Positions 18,185-26,852 of a stretch of 64,000 bases of DNA are shown here, in pieces. Within the stretch, counting starts at the first letter, position 1. Each line of letters starts with the position of its first letter. The DNA is from JAGQKC01 sp965223675 (GTDB taxonomy: Bacteria; Nitrospirota; Nitrospiria; Nitrospirales; UBA8639), in the NCBI GenBank assembly GCA_965223675.1, contig OZ245013.1, positions 1,426,001 to 1,490,000 of the forward strand, read 5' to 3'. Position numbers and translations under genes: made by a program. A model generated the notes under the pieces. The model was not told where the DNA came from and did not search any database. It saw only the letters and a list, made by a program, of their open reading frames with translations.

Positions 18185-18406
18185 ATGGCGGAAGAAGAAC
18201 AAAATAGCCTCCTTGTTCGGAGGGACAAGGACGGTGCGATCACTCTGTACGCGGATGAAGACTGGGCCATTGAACGTGGGGCTGATCCAGCCGAACTGGT
18301 CACCGTACCAATTCCCCGAGAGCTCTATGTATCCGGGACAGTCCAACAACTTCGTGAACACGCCGCAACGTACCTCGAATCCCTGGATGAGGCAAAAGGT
18401 TCTTAA
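18185..18406 (+). CDS. Small conserved-looking protein, unknown
   Basis: 73 residues, acidic, soluble: MAEEEQNSLLVRRDKDGAIT at the start and a short helical C-terminus (LREHAATYLESLDEAKG). The frame is clean and has neighbour-like codon use, but no family is recognised. It lies 52 nt upstream of the 395-residue coiled-coil protein on the same strand, so the two may form a unit. Confidence 0.6.
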   Translation: MAEEEQNSLLVRRDKDGAITLYADEDWAIERGADPAELVTVPIPRELYVSGTVQQLREHAATYLESLDEAKGS

Positions 18407-18458
18407 CTGAACACACATGAACTTCTCAATGATGACTACATCCATGTAAGATAACTAC

Positions 18459-19646
18459 ATGTCAGCTCTAACGTTTACCCATATTGAATCATCATTGAAT
18501 GAATTGCCCATTCAAAACCGGACAATGGTTCGACTACTTTTGCTTCAATATTTTAATCTACCTGAAGATGAAATTGAGTATATGGCCGCTGATCAGCCTG
18601 ATTCACGCTTTATGGCTGGCGAGCAACCCAAAGATAAACGGTTTACACGAGAAGCGGTTGATAATGTGTTCAGTCGAGCGGAGCAATACAGTGTCTTACT
18701 TCGACAAAAACGTGAACGGCCTGGCCTCCAAATTGAATGTCTCGAGCAACTCATCGCCCATACGGCTCAGGAAATCAAAATTGCCGAACGCCTTATGTTG
18801 ACAGATCTTGAGATTGATCAGGAAACACAGAACCAACATAAAACCCAGGCTATGACGGCCTTGGTCAAACAAGTTCGTCGTCAGCTCGATCGTTCGGTTG
18901 AACAGGGCGAGATTTCAGAGAATGAGTATCTCCCCAAACGATTGCTCCTCGAATATCAGCTGCTCATCAGAAGGCAAGAACGCCAAAAGCGTCGTCTCAA
19001 AATGGCTAAACAAGAATTTCAAATGGCAGGAAAATCCCCTTTGCAAGATCACGAAATTGCGCATATCTGGGGCATCCCTCTTGGAAGCTTGGCCGCGAGA
19101 AAAGTCAAAGCCCTTCACCAATATCTCACCAACTTACAAGTACAGCTACGAAGGAGTAATGGAAACTCTGACAATTCGGCAACAGAATCTTCAGCAGACC
19201 TGCGCCCAGACTATTGGCAGCAAACGCTCGGAACATTGTCTTCGCGACCTCTTGAACGGTCAGTCGTCTCCTATACTGGGCAGGAACGGAGCGAAGAGAC
19301 CCTCATGGAAAAACTTCAAGCATTCGCCACACGACAAATGACTGAGGAGGAAGAGACACGCTTTTGGGGAAACATTACCAAACAACATGACAGTGAACAT
19401 GCCGGCATGTGGAACTCGCATGAACGGTCAATATTTTCATTACAGAAACTCTCGGCCATACTCAAAGAAATTGATCTCTCGGACGAGGCGATTGAGGAAG
19501 AGCTACAATCTCGTATTATTTCTCCGACAGCGGCAGAACAGCTTCCTGAACCAGAACAACCAGAAGAAACCGGGGAACTCAGCGAAGAAGCCTTGGGGGT
19601 CTTACAAAAATTGGTCGGCGAACTTGATAACAAACGACGTAACTAG
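18459..19646 (+). CDS. Coiled-coil-rich protein of unknown function
   Basis: 395 residues, strongly charged and rich in Gln, Glu, Arg and Leu, with no signal peptide or membrane helix. Residues from about 70 to 235 are predicted by eye to be long helices or coiled coil (for example QIECLEQLIAHTAQEIKIAE, LLEYQLLIRRQERQKRRLKM). Residues 235-265 form a Ser/Asn-rich linker, and the C-terminus ends in an acidic Pro/Glu segment followed by LSEEALGVLQKLVGELDNKR. No enzymatic motif was recognised. The neighbours give no clear function. Possibly lineage-specific. Confidence 0.68.
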   Translation: MSALTFTHIESSLNELPIQNRTMVRLLLLQYFNLPEDEIEYMAADQPDSRFMAGEQPKDKRFTREAVDNVFSRAEQYSVLLRQKRERPGLQIECLEQLIAHTAQEIKIAERLMLTDLEIDQETQNQHKTQAMTALVKQVRRQLDRSVEQGEISENEYLPKRLLLEYQLLIRRQERQKRRLKMAKQEFQMAGKSPLQDHEIAHIWGIPLGSLAARKVKALHQYLTNLQVQLRRSNGNSDNSATESSADLRPDYWQQTLGTLSSRPLERSVVSYTGQERSEETLMEKLQAFATRQMTEEEETRFWGNITKQHDSEHAGMWNSHERSIFSLQKLSAILKEIDLSDEAIEEELQSRIISPTAAEQLPEPEQPEETGELSEEALGVLQKLVGELDNKRRN

Positions 19647-19710
19647 CCGCGACGGCCATTCTCAAACTACCTGATATTCTTTCCATTCATTGTTTCACGT
19701 CAGATTGCGT

Positions 19711-20946
19711 TTATCCCTTCATGCTGGACAGAATTTGCGTAGACCATTCAATGGCTTGTATATACGCTTTTTGAATAACAGACGGGTCAATGTGGACGCA
19801 TTTCACATCTTGCCATTCACCTTGCTCAAAGGCAATCACACATTGTAAGACTTCACCTAACAATCCAATCCTGTCCAACAACGCACCTTTTACTTCGGAG
19901 GATAACGGGAGAGAATCAAGGACTTCCGATAACTCACAATCAAAAAATCCATCTAACACAGAGAATAAGCCAATCGTAAAAAACTGATCAGTGAACTCCT
20001 GTTCCAGTGCTCGACCAAGTTGCTCGCACATGTGAGCACGAACCGTGGCTGTCACTAACAATTCATACGGCTTATCTTCCATGCTGGCCAAACTCATCAA
20101 CGTAACCCACATTCTGAGTTTGTCGATTCCCACCATACAGGCCGCTTGCCCGATGGAATCAACTTTTTTCGGTAACCCGCAATGAGCGGAATTTACGTAC
20201 CGTAACAGCTTATAACTCAGCGAAACATCGCTTTTAATCTCACTCTCGATCTTTGAGATCTCAATGTCTTCCTCTTGGAGTTTCGCCAGCAACATGAGTA
20301 TCGCGACACGATTGGCCGGGACCTTTGCTCCGGAAACCACATTTGGTTTACAAAAAAAATATCCTTGAAAATAATCAAACCCGAGGCCTCGACAAAACTC
20401 AAAGTCTTCATGGGTTTCAACTTTTTCCGCTAAGAGTTTGATGGGATATTGACGGAGCCAGAGAACATGTTCTTGAATTTCTTCATGTGAAAGTGCCATC
20501 ACGTCGACTTTCACGATATTGGCAATCTCCACAAGAGGCTGCAGTGAGTCATGATAGATGAAATCATCTAGCGCAATGGTATACCCTTGCTTGGAAAGAT
20601 CCGTGAGTACCTCAATAATTTCATCGGTCGGTTCAACATTTTCTAGAACCTCTAACACCACTTGCTCTTTGGGAAGCGTCTGACACAACTGTCCGAGAAT
20701 GAGATTTGAAGTCATGTTAATAAACGCCAGTCGATTACCCACAATTTGTTCAAGGCCAATCTCAAGCATCGTATTCATCATGACACTGGCTGTCGCGGCG
20801 TCACCATCAAGGAAATTAGCCTGATTCGAGTCTCCCCCTCGGTACAATAGCTCATAAGCAAACACATCGACCTCTGTTCCATAGATCGGCTGCCGACCCA
20901 CGAGTGCCGTCGTGTTTTTCACAGAAGCTGGATTTGCTATGGGCAT
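19711..20946 (-). CDS. EAL-HDOD (YuxH-type) signalling protein
   Basis: 411 residues. The N-terminal half is a degenerate EAL-like domain: the EAL motif reads ELL (FAYELLYRGG), followed by LEVLENVEPTDEIIEVLTDL, YTIALDDFIY and IVKVDVMAL. The C-terminal half (from about residue 200) is an HDOD domain (ISKIESEIKSDVSLSYKLLR, GLPKKVDSIGQAACMVG). Most proteins of this architecture do not hydrolyse c-di-GMP and instead act in signalling to motility or biofilm through the HDOD domain. The loss of canonical EAL residues here suggests the same. Start is ATG at 20946. Confidence 0.88.
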   Translation of the reverse strand: MPIANPASVKNTTALVGRQPIYGTEVDVFAYELLYRGGDSNQANFLDGDAATASVMMNTMLEIGLEQIVGNRLAFINMTSNLILGQLCQTLPKEQVVLEVLENVEPTDEIIEVLTDLSKQGYTIALDDFIYHDSLQPLVEIANIVKVDVMALSHEEIQEHVLWLRQYPIKLLAEKVETHEDFEFCRGLGFDYFQGYFFCKPNVVSGAKVPANRVAILMLLAKLQEEDIEISKIESEIKSDVSLSYKLLRYVNSAHCGLPKKVDSIGQAACMVGIDKLRMWVTLMSLASMEDKPYELLVTATVRAHMCEQLGRALEQEFTDQFFTIGLFSVLDGFFDCELSEVLDSLPLSSEVKGALLDRIGLLGEVLQCVIAFEQGEWQDVKCVHIDPSVIQKAYIQAIEWSTQILSSMKG

Positions 20947-21167
20947 GGATTAGAAGATCTTTCGTTCAAAGAGAAATCGGAAGTTAGACATTTAGACATG
21001 TACGAAATGACAAAGAAAAAGTCCTAACACAAATAGTTATAAATACCTAATTTTTATACATTTGCCTTTTAAGCTATCGTGAATCTTTATCGGCGATGAA
21101 AACCCATGGCTTGAGAGAGAAAAATGAACAAATCACCCGATAACATTTACAAAACGGAGATACGAGC

Positions 21168-21293
21168 ATGATTATTAAATTCTCAACTCGACAGACATAT
21201 GAAAAGCTCATACACAAAATGTACATGAGAGATAAAATTTTTAACATGAAGACTGCTGAACGATTAATCAATAATGACATGGGGCAGAATTGA
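21168..21293 (+). CDS. Possible small ORF (41 residues) upstream of tRNA-Met
   Basis: ATG at 21168 with GGAG 8 nt upstream encodes 41 residues (MIIKFSTRQTYEKLIHKMYM at the start), basic and helical. A 15-codon ORF beginning at 21124 (SD GAGAG) ends in a TGA that overlaps this ATG (ATGA), as in coupled genes. No family is recognised, and the stretch 20947-21370 has no other gene. This may be chance; a leader peptide, a small protein or decayed phage sequence are equally possible. Confidence 0.3.
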   Translation: MIIKFSTRQTYEKLIHKMYMRDKIFNMKTAERLINNDMGQN

Positions 21294-21319
21294 GCGAATG
21301 CCTCTCGCTATGGTATAGA
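21290..21319 (+). promoter_or_regulatory. Possible promoter for tRNA-Met
   Basis: TTGAGC (21290-21295) and TATAGA (21314-21319), spacing 18 bp, followed about 50 bp later by the tRNA gene. The -10 is good and the -35 partial. No other promoter-like pair was seen closer to the tRNA. Confidence 0.4.
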
Positions 21320-21370
21320 TGAGACGGGCCCCAATCGAAATAATACTTGATCGTAACACATCATATACGT

Positions 21371-21446
21371 GGCGGTGTAGCTCAGGTGGTAGAGCAGCGG
21401 ACTCATAAGCCGCGGGCCGGGGGTTCGAGACCCTCCACCGCCACCA
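21371..21446 (+). tRNA. tRNA-Met (CAT anticodon), elongator type
   Basis: A 76-nt cloverleaf. The acceptor stem GGCGGTG pairs perfectly with CACCGCC and is followed by A and an encoded CCA. The D arm is AGCTCAGGTGGTAGAGC, the anticodon loop CTCATAA (anticodon CAT), and the T loop TTCGAGA closes a 5-bp stem. The body resembles elongator tRNA-Met of other bacteria rather than the initiator (the first acceptor pair is G-C). A tRNA-Ile2 with a lysidine-modified CAT cannot be excluded. The anticodon stem has an A-G mismatch at its loop end (31-39). The 3' end is abutted by an integrase remnant, the usual arrangement of a tRNA attachment site. Confidence 0.93.
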
Positions 21447-21690
21447 TTGTTTTCAACAACTTGTGGTTTATGGAAGTTTCGAAAGATTGGGCAGGTGTTA
21501 CATAAGTGTTAATTTTAGAGGCAGCTGTTAGCAGGTCGGATTCAGATACGTGGTTATAACGTCTATGCATGTGCTCAGATTTGTGCCCTCCGTTACTCAT
21601 AGAAGTGATGATATGGACTCCATTTCTTTGGTACTCCTCCTCACTGGCTAAAAAGCTCCACTGACACCTCGTCGCTCGGCTGAAATTCAT
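21403..21690 (-). pseudogene. Phage/island tyrosine recombinase remnant (C-terminal)
   Basis: The minus-strand frame carries NGGHKSEHMHRRYNHVSESD and AASKINTYVT, the C-terminal box of tyrosine recombinases: the GHK segment, the RRY nucleophile region and the DL..AA helix typical of integrases. The upstream catalytic Arg box (HDLRHT-type) is absent, so only about the last 70-90 residues remain, with unrelated sequence before them. The frame runs into the antisense of the tRNA-Met gene (VEGLEPPARGL), a common sign of an integrase gene next to its tRNA attachment site. I infer an excised or decayed integrative element; no second copy of the tRNA 3' end is visible in the window. Confidence 0.6.
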
Positions 21691-21710
21691 AAAAATCTTC
21701 TCTGGGATAT

Positions 21711-21750
21711 CCCCCAGCTTGCTGGAGGGTTCTTTACGTATACATTTAAA
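21711..21750. repeat. REP-like hairpin, half element
   Basis: CCCCCAGC-TT-GCTGGAGGG forms an imperfect stem with one mismatch. It is followed by a segment whose reverse complement shares TCTTTTAAATGTAT with the linker of the two-hairpin element at 55015-55100. The two loci are therefore related copies in inverted orientation, the present one lacking one hairpin. REP-type sequences are moved by IS200-like (RAYT) transposases. Confidence 0.55.
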
Positions 21751-21861
21751 AGAATTTAGTATTCGGTTGAATTAGACGTTGGCCTTATCTTTCTAAGACG
21801 TGGCACCTTTCCTTTCACTGAAGTGGGAGATTCTGTAAGCTTCCCCATCAAGTCGACAAAC

Positions 21862-21898
21862 AAAAACCCCGCCTTTCCTTTCGGTCTAGCGGGGTTCT
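21862..21898 (-). terminator. Rho-independent terminator-like hairpin
   Basis: AAAAACCCCGC ... GCGGGGTT forms an 8-bp GC-rich stem. Read on the minus strand it ends GCGGGGTTTTTG, a good intrinsic terminator, which would serve the DUF1566 gene (stop at 22040). On the plus strand the tail is GGGGTTCTT, weaker, and it could once have terminated the tRNA transcript. Confidence 0.6.
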
Positions 21899-22039
21899 TA
21901 AGAGATTATCCCAGAGGTTCTCGCAGGCCTCTAGGATGCTTTATGCCTTTATGTAATCAGTCCCCCCTGAAACGCACATGACAATGGAGATGATCATCAG
22001 AAATACTTTCTGCACTATTGACACATCACATCTTGAAGC

Positions 22040-22570
22040 CTAGTTACCATCGGAGCCGATGAGACCATGACCGCCTCGGACACACCAAAAAAAATGATTT
22101 TCAGTTTTGACAGTCGAATCGACAATTTGATAGCCAGTTCCCCCGGCGAAGTTCACCGTAAGACCTTTCATCGAAAAGTCTGGTTTAGTTGTCGTTGACC
22201 AATACTTTGCTGATTTGACATCTTCAAAGGGATGCCCATTGGGCAGAGCTGGTGAGGAATTATCCGGCTCGATGAGGCTGGCTAGTTCCGCCACAGTTGG
22301 GCCTCGCCATCCCATGCGGTCACCAACAATCCTGCTATTACAGTTAACCGGTGAACCTCGAAAATTACTACTCCCTGATGGAGTTTTTTCCCAGACCAGA
22401 CCTGTTTCCTTATCTAATACCGCATCATTGCTAAACTCTTTCAATACGATAAAGCGCGTCTTGTCATTAATCTGTTCATCCCAGCTCTTGAGATCAAGCC
22501 CCCATGCCACTGTAACTACCATGAGTTGAACCACTGCTAAACAAAACCACAAGAGACTCTTCGCTGTCAT
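22040..22570 (-). CDS. Exported DUF1566 (Lcl C-terminal-type) protein
   Basis: 176 residues with a signal peptide (LLWFCLAVVQLMVVTVAWG) followed by a DUF1566-type domain: ETGLVWEKTPSG, WRGPTVAELASLIEP, and KYWSTTT followed by the C-terminal FFWCVRGG. The domain has a C-type-lectin/FGE-like fold of unknown role and is frequent in secreted proteins. A good SD (GAGGG) precedes the ATG at 22570. It lies between an integrase remnant and a decayed repeat, so it may be cargo of a lost element. A terminator-like hairpin follows at 21862-21898. Confidence 0.8.
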   Translation of the reverse strand: MTAKSLLWFCLAVVQLMVVTVAWGLDLKSWDEQINDKTRFIVLKEFSNDAVLDKETGLVWEKTPSGSSNFRGSPVNCNSRIVGDRMGWRGPTVAELASLIEPDNSSPALPNGHPFEDVKSAKYWSTTTKPDFSMKGLTVNFAGGTGYQIVDSTVKTENHFFWCVRGGHGLIGSDGN

Positions 22571-23646
22571 ACCGATACCCTCATATTCTGAATTATTGAA
22601 ACTGTCAAGATGATGCCAAGTTTTTCATGGGTGCAATCAAATATCAAGATACGATAAATGCAGCGAGGAAGTCTAACAAAGTGTTCTGATAGATCTTCTA
22701 TCGGTTGATTACACTGGTGAAAGCGTTGTGTTTTGGGTAGTCGGTTCAAGCAGCATGCTTTTCTGTCTACAAGTTTACAGTATTTTTTATCTAGTATTAG
22801 TCTTTCAAATCAAAGTTGAAAGCAGCCGAGAGTCCCTAATTGAATTAGATGTGAATAGTTTCACTAACCGGCTCGTGTAGAACATCCTATAAGCTCCCGG
22901 CAAACCTCACTTGAATGACGAGGCCGAGCGGAGCGAGAAGCCTCCCGAGATAGTGCACACAGAGAACAGGTCCCATCGTTGTAAACTCGAGTCCTGTCTT
23001 GCTCAAGTACGGGATAGGTGTACAGCAATTTTTCCAAACACAAGGAGTCGATCTTTAGGCCCCCGCCTACCCCAAATAAAAAGCACCCCCGGGTGGGTCA
23101 AATCTGAGCTAATTAATATCTGGCTCCTCGATCCACATTTTAGATTGAAGCATCAAACCACCCGACATGGTTATCAACGGTGTCCAAGCTGTCAACGCGG
23201 GATCACAGGCTTCAAGCTTTGGAAGATTATACCCGCTTGGCTCTCCTGACGAATGATTGATGTTTGATATGACGTCGTGGATCTCAACATTGAGCGATAG
23301 CCAATTCAATGAACGTCCTCATGGTTGAAATGGGGAATGACGCAGGGTGAGCGTGGATACCTGGGAGCAACCTCATCACGAGATTGGGGTACTCAACAAC
23401 GGGTGCCACCTCATCAGGCTCCCCGATACGGAACCATCGTCTCCAAGATTCCCTCGATTGGAATTTATTGGAATTCGCTATAGTTGGCGCGTTATCGTTT
23501 CGGGACAACTGAATGGGCTCTAACCTTCTCTGGGTTAGAAGAACCAGCGGAAAAAATGATGAGATATATGGAGGGAAACCTATCGTCTGAGTAGGGACTT
23601 TTGATTCTGTTCGTGATGTGATAGGGGTAGAGATGCTCAGAGTTTT
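22571..23646. other. Gene-poor stretch carrying decayed repeat sequence
   Basis: About 1.1 kb without a supportable gene. Open frames such as the one at 22911-23249 are short, lack a ribosome binding site and match nothing recognised. The segment 23122-23529 is copy A of a dispersed repeat found again near 36.0 kb. I see no CRISPR, tRNA or clear promoter here. It is probably degenerate mobile DNA next to the tRNA attachment site. Confidence 0.55.
23122..23529. repeat. Dispersed repeat, copy A (interrupted)
   Basis: 23122-23295 aligns with 35964-36150, including GGCTCCTCGATCCACAT, GACATGGTT, GGTGTCCAAGCT, CTTGGCTCTCCTGACG and TATGACGTCGTGG. The match resumes at 23483-23529 (TTATCGTTTCGG and CTGAATGG against TTATTGTTTCGG and CTGAATGG in copy B). 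Copy A holds about 185 extra bp between the two blocks, flanked by an imperfect inverted repeat (GATAGCCAATTC near 23295 and GAATTCGCTATAG near 23471). Several substitutions are codon-like in one minus-strand frame (SLDTxxNHVGWFxASI), so both copies may derive from a gene. Confidence 0.7.
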
Positions 23647-24546
23647 TCATCTATCGATTGATATCTGGGATTGAGCAATTGGAATTTCAACATGAACATG
23701 GGTCCCTTGTTTCGCTTTACTATTGATTTTGAGTCTCGCTCCAATTTTTCGTGCACGCGCCACCATGTTGCCCAGCCCATTGCCTTGTGCTTGAACGAGA
23801 TCCACTTCAAAACCCCGACCATTGTCGACAATCTCTAACGCCACAACTTTATCATTCCCCTTTAAGGTCACACTTACTTTTTTGGCTTGCGAATGACGTT
23901 GACTATTTCTGACGGCCTCTCGCGTAATATGCATTAATTGGAGACTTTGATCTTTCGTAAGATGCTCTGCAACCTTTGAGTCGATTTTGACTTGAATCGG
24001 TAACCCGTAACCTTGACACATCTCTTCGATCAAGGCCTGCAAAGCCACACCAAAATTATCCCCGACCACGAGTCCAGACTTCATACTTTCTAAAAACTCT
24101 TGCACCAAATGAGTAAGGGTATTCACTTGTTCAATAATCATGTTCACAGGCTTACCGACCTCTAGGGCAACATGCATTTGCTTGAGGGACCGTAGTTGGT
24201 CCTCATGATGCTGTGTCACCACCATCGTCCGATCTTTCAAGATTTCACGAAACTGCTCGTTTCGTTTATAGGCCTGCAGTAATGGGGCAACCAAAGCCAC
24301 GCCAGCAACCAACAACGCAGAAATACTAAAACTGACTAAGGCGTGGACGAGGGTCAGGACTTGCCCTTCTCTTCCTGGGGACTGATCGAACAACTGCATC
24401 GTTCCTTGTGCAACCAGGAGACATAGTGCTCCACCAATGAGTACCCAAGGAAGAGTTTTCCCTGTTGTTCGTACCAGTCGTAAAGCAAAAAGAGCTGCCA
24501 ATCCATTGAGTACAATCGCCAGTGAAAGAATAATAGTTGCAATCAT
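23647..24546 (-). CDS. Orphan sensor histidine kinase (HisKA_3/HATPase type)
   Basis: 299 residues. The N-terminal third has about three membrane helices (residues 2-24, 33-52, 66-90) and no extracytoplasmic sensor. A poorly conserved dimerisation segment contains HHEDQLRSLKQMH (H113/H114), a divergent match to the LHDxxgqxL box, so the phospho-acceptor is uncertain. The HATPase domain is intact: N box REAVRNSQRHSQA (209-221), G1 DNGRGF (241-246), G2 GLGN (257-260), and the ending GTHVHVEIPI. This is the NarX/LiaS/DesK type. No response regulator lies next to it, so its partner is elsewhere. Confidence 0.85.
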   Translation of the reverse strand: MIATIILSLAIVLNGLAALFALRLVRTTGKTLPWVLIGGALCLLVAQGTMQLFDQSPGREGQVLTLVHALVSFSISALLVAGVALVAPLLQAYKRNEQFREILKDRTMVVTQHHEDQLRSLKQMHVALEVGKPVNMIIEQVNTLTHLVQEFLESMKSGLVVGDNFGVALQALIEEMCQGYGLPIQVKIDSKVAEHLTKDQSLQLMHITREAVRNSQRHSQAKKVSVTLKGNDKVVALEIVDNGRGFEVDLVQAQGNGLGNMVARARKIGARLKINSKAKQGTHVHVEIPIAQSQISIDR

Positions 24547-24825
24547 CTCAGATGCGCCTTAATTTGCTACCAGTCGAAACAATCTCCCAGGACATTCCCA
24601 GTTCTTGTAGCCGGACTTATCTCTCAACATGAATCAGGTTAACCGTATTTTCTCGGACAATTGTTCGCTCAGCTTGACGAGGGTCAAGTCATCTGTTTAA
24701 GAAGCACGCTCAATTTCTAGTAACGACACACAACTGCTTCTTCAACCCTTCTTTTGAGGTATTTACCCTACAGAGGTCAGCTCGCCAAACTAGAATTTTC
24801 ATAGATACGACAAGAAAAGAACACA

Positions 24826-25158
24826 ATGCCTCGTTTCACTAAATCCCTTGTGTGCGGAATTATCGGACTCCTTGCTTGGACCTTGTCTATTCAGCTTGTT
24901 CCCGTACAACTTGACGCACAACCGATGTCTCTTCATTGTCAACCTCATGAGACCGAACAAGAACTATTCCAAAGTATGATCGATGGCATCATCACTCACA
25001 TACATAATGATGGAACGATGCTGTCAATAACGGTATCTCCTGCGTGGCAATCGTTAAGCAACGGATCGAAAAAACGCATGTATCACTCTCTACAATGTCT
25101 TGCCCAAGATAGGAACGTGGATTTTCACATCAGCCCCTCACAAGTTCACCATCCCTAA
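24826..25158 (+). CDS. Small secreted protein, unknown
   Basis: 110 residues with a clear signal peptide (SLVCGIIGLLAWTLSIQLVPVQLDA) and a mature part of about 80 residues with two Cys (LHCQPH and LQCLAQ) that could form a disulfide. No family recognised. It stands alone, with a 279-nt gap upstream in which I see nothing definite. Confidence 0.6.
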   Translation: MPRFTKSLVCGIIGLLAWTLSIQLVPVQLDAQPMSLHCQPHETEQELFQSMIDGIITHIHNDGTMLSITVSPAWQSLSNGSKKRMYHSLQCLAQDRNVDFHISPSQVHHP

Positions 25159-25243
25159 AGTCCCACATTCTTGAATTCAGAGCAGATTTCTCCATCGAGA
25201 AAATTTTATTTTTTAGGAAGTGAGGATGTGAGATTAGAAAAAT

Positions 25244-26734
25244 TTAGAGCGTTGCGGCATTTTGCATATCGGAAAGGGATTCTCGATAGAACTCGACCAA
25301 CCACTCTGCGTGATGAGAATCGACCATCACCAATTGACGCTGATCATAGGTATTAGCCCGGTAAACATACGTAAAGGGCCCAGCGATCCCCAGTTCAATA
25401 TGCATGGCACGGCCATTATGTTCACGAAACGTTTTCTCTTCTGTCACAGATCGATCCGGTAAAGATTCCCAGACGTATTGCGCCCCTAAAGTGTGATTTT
25501 CATAGCAAGGAATATGCTTTTGGTTTTTGATTTCCTGCGTCCTCCAGATTTCTGGAATGGATGCCTTGATTTCCTGCTCGGTCATGTTCTTCAATCGAGC
25601 CCATGATTGGGCAATCATCGATCCATCTCGAATGCTTCCCAAGAGTATTCCCTGAAACTCGTTAGCGATCGACACATATCCATACGCGATGACCGTACGC
25701 CACGTTCCAGTCTGTAAGGTACATGCCCCAACCTTCTCGTGTTGCTCCACCACGGTGGAAAAGGCTTTTCGAAAAATACCCAGTGCCAAGCACAGATGTT
25801 CGCCGGCGATTCCTGAACAGGCATACAGACTCTGCCCAACATTCCAATCGGGTTCTTCATCCCAAGGAAATTCTTGCTCCACACTCCGACGACTCACCTC
25901 GTAGAGCGGTCCATCATTGACATATTCTCCAAATGAGTTGTACGTCAGACATTGAGGCTCGCTTATATTGTTAAACCCTCGGCTTGCCAATGCCCGTTGT
26001 AGAAGAATCCGTCGACCTAAGTGCTGGACTTTTTCACACAACAGCAATTTCCCATCAGGTGTCAGCACTCGACTCAGTGAATCTAACCTTTCTTTGATTC
26101 CCGTCTGACTTTCACTTCTTTCTTGAAGGGTGGAGTCCTGAATTCTTGAAAATGTGCTCCAATCAGCACTACACAATCCCGGAGAATGTTCAGATTGAAA
26201 CAAAGCCTGCGTTGAGACAAGACAATCAAATTCTCCGGTCATGTCTTCATCAGGAACCTGACAGCATTCAAAAAGAACGTTGTTTAACTGTCGCTGCAAG
26301 GCTTGCTGCGAAGCCATCGTGATTGATTGCGACGAACGGTCAATGCCCACAAAAGTAATATTCGGAAACATGGTCGCCCAAAACGTCGTGAGAATACCAA
26401 CACCACATCCAAAGTCTAATACTCGCTCCACGGAAGACAAGCGTGAGGAGATGGCGATCCCCGCTGCGTGAAAAAAGTCATATCGCTGACTATATAAAAC
26501 GGGAAGAATCGCTGGAGTCGCCGCAAGATCGTAAAAGCGAATGTCTGCTGAGGAATCTCCCGGGGTCTGGCGATACCGAGCGAGTTGTTGGAGGGAAGAA
26601 ATATCAGATGCTGAGAGCGCGTCTTTCTGCCACTGATAATAGGCTGCTTCATCTTGAAATCGCTTCAGGCCCCACGAATGCAAATGCGCCTCAAGCAAAC
26701 GAGAAAGCTCTGAATTCGAATAATAATTCGACAT
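25244..26734 (-). CDS. Class I SAM-dependent methyltransferase, large
   Basis: 496 residues. Motif I is VLDFGCGVGILTTF (about residues 109-122), followed by the acidic end of strand 2 in FVGIDRSSQS, and a later LTPDGKLLLCEKVQ (post-motif strand). The N-terminal 100 residues and the C-terminal 200 residues are extra to the methyltransferase core and unassigned; the latter contains GKLLLCEKVQHLGRRILLQR and may contact the substrate. The substrate is unknown. The ATG at 26734 lacks a strong SD. It is followed on the same strand by nothing closely spaced. Confidence 0.8.
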   Translation of the reverse strand: MSNYYSNSELSRLLEAHLHSWGLKRFQDEAAYYQWQKDALSASDISSLQQLARYRQTPGDSSADIRFYDLAATPAILPVLYSQRYDFFHAAGIAISSRLSSVERVLDFGCGVGILTTFWATMFPNITFVGIDRSSQSITMASQQALQRQLNNVLFECCQVPDEDMTGEFDCLVSTQALFQSEHSPGLCSADWSTFSRIQDSTLQERSESQTGIKERLDSLSRVLTPDGKLLLCEKVQHLGRRILLQRALASRGFNNISEPQCLTYNSFGEYVNDGPLYEVSRRSVEQEFPWDEEPDWNVGQSLYACSGIAGEHLCLALGIFRKAFSTVVEQHEKVGACTLQTGTWRTVIAYGYVSIANEFQGILLGSIRDGSMIAQSWARLKNMTEQEIKASIPEIWRTQEIKNQKHIPCYENHTLGAQYVWESLPDRSVTEEKTFREHNGRAMHIELGIAGPFTYVYRANTYDQRQLVMVDSHHAEWLVEFYRESLSDMQNAATL

Positions 26735-26852
26735 GCAACTGACAGATGACAGGCTTCAAGACAAAACGAGACCCCAGAAGACTCAATGGCTTCTTTGACA
26801 TAGAAGGGAATATTCCAGGACCTTTAACGACAGAAATGATGCACCTTTACCA

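Noticed and set aside
22911..23249. Plus-strand open frame of 112 codons in the gene-poor stretch
   Set aside because: Runs across the border of the dispersed repeat, has no SD and an arbitrary composition; copy B does not keep the frame.
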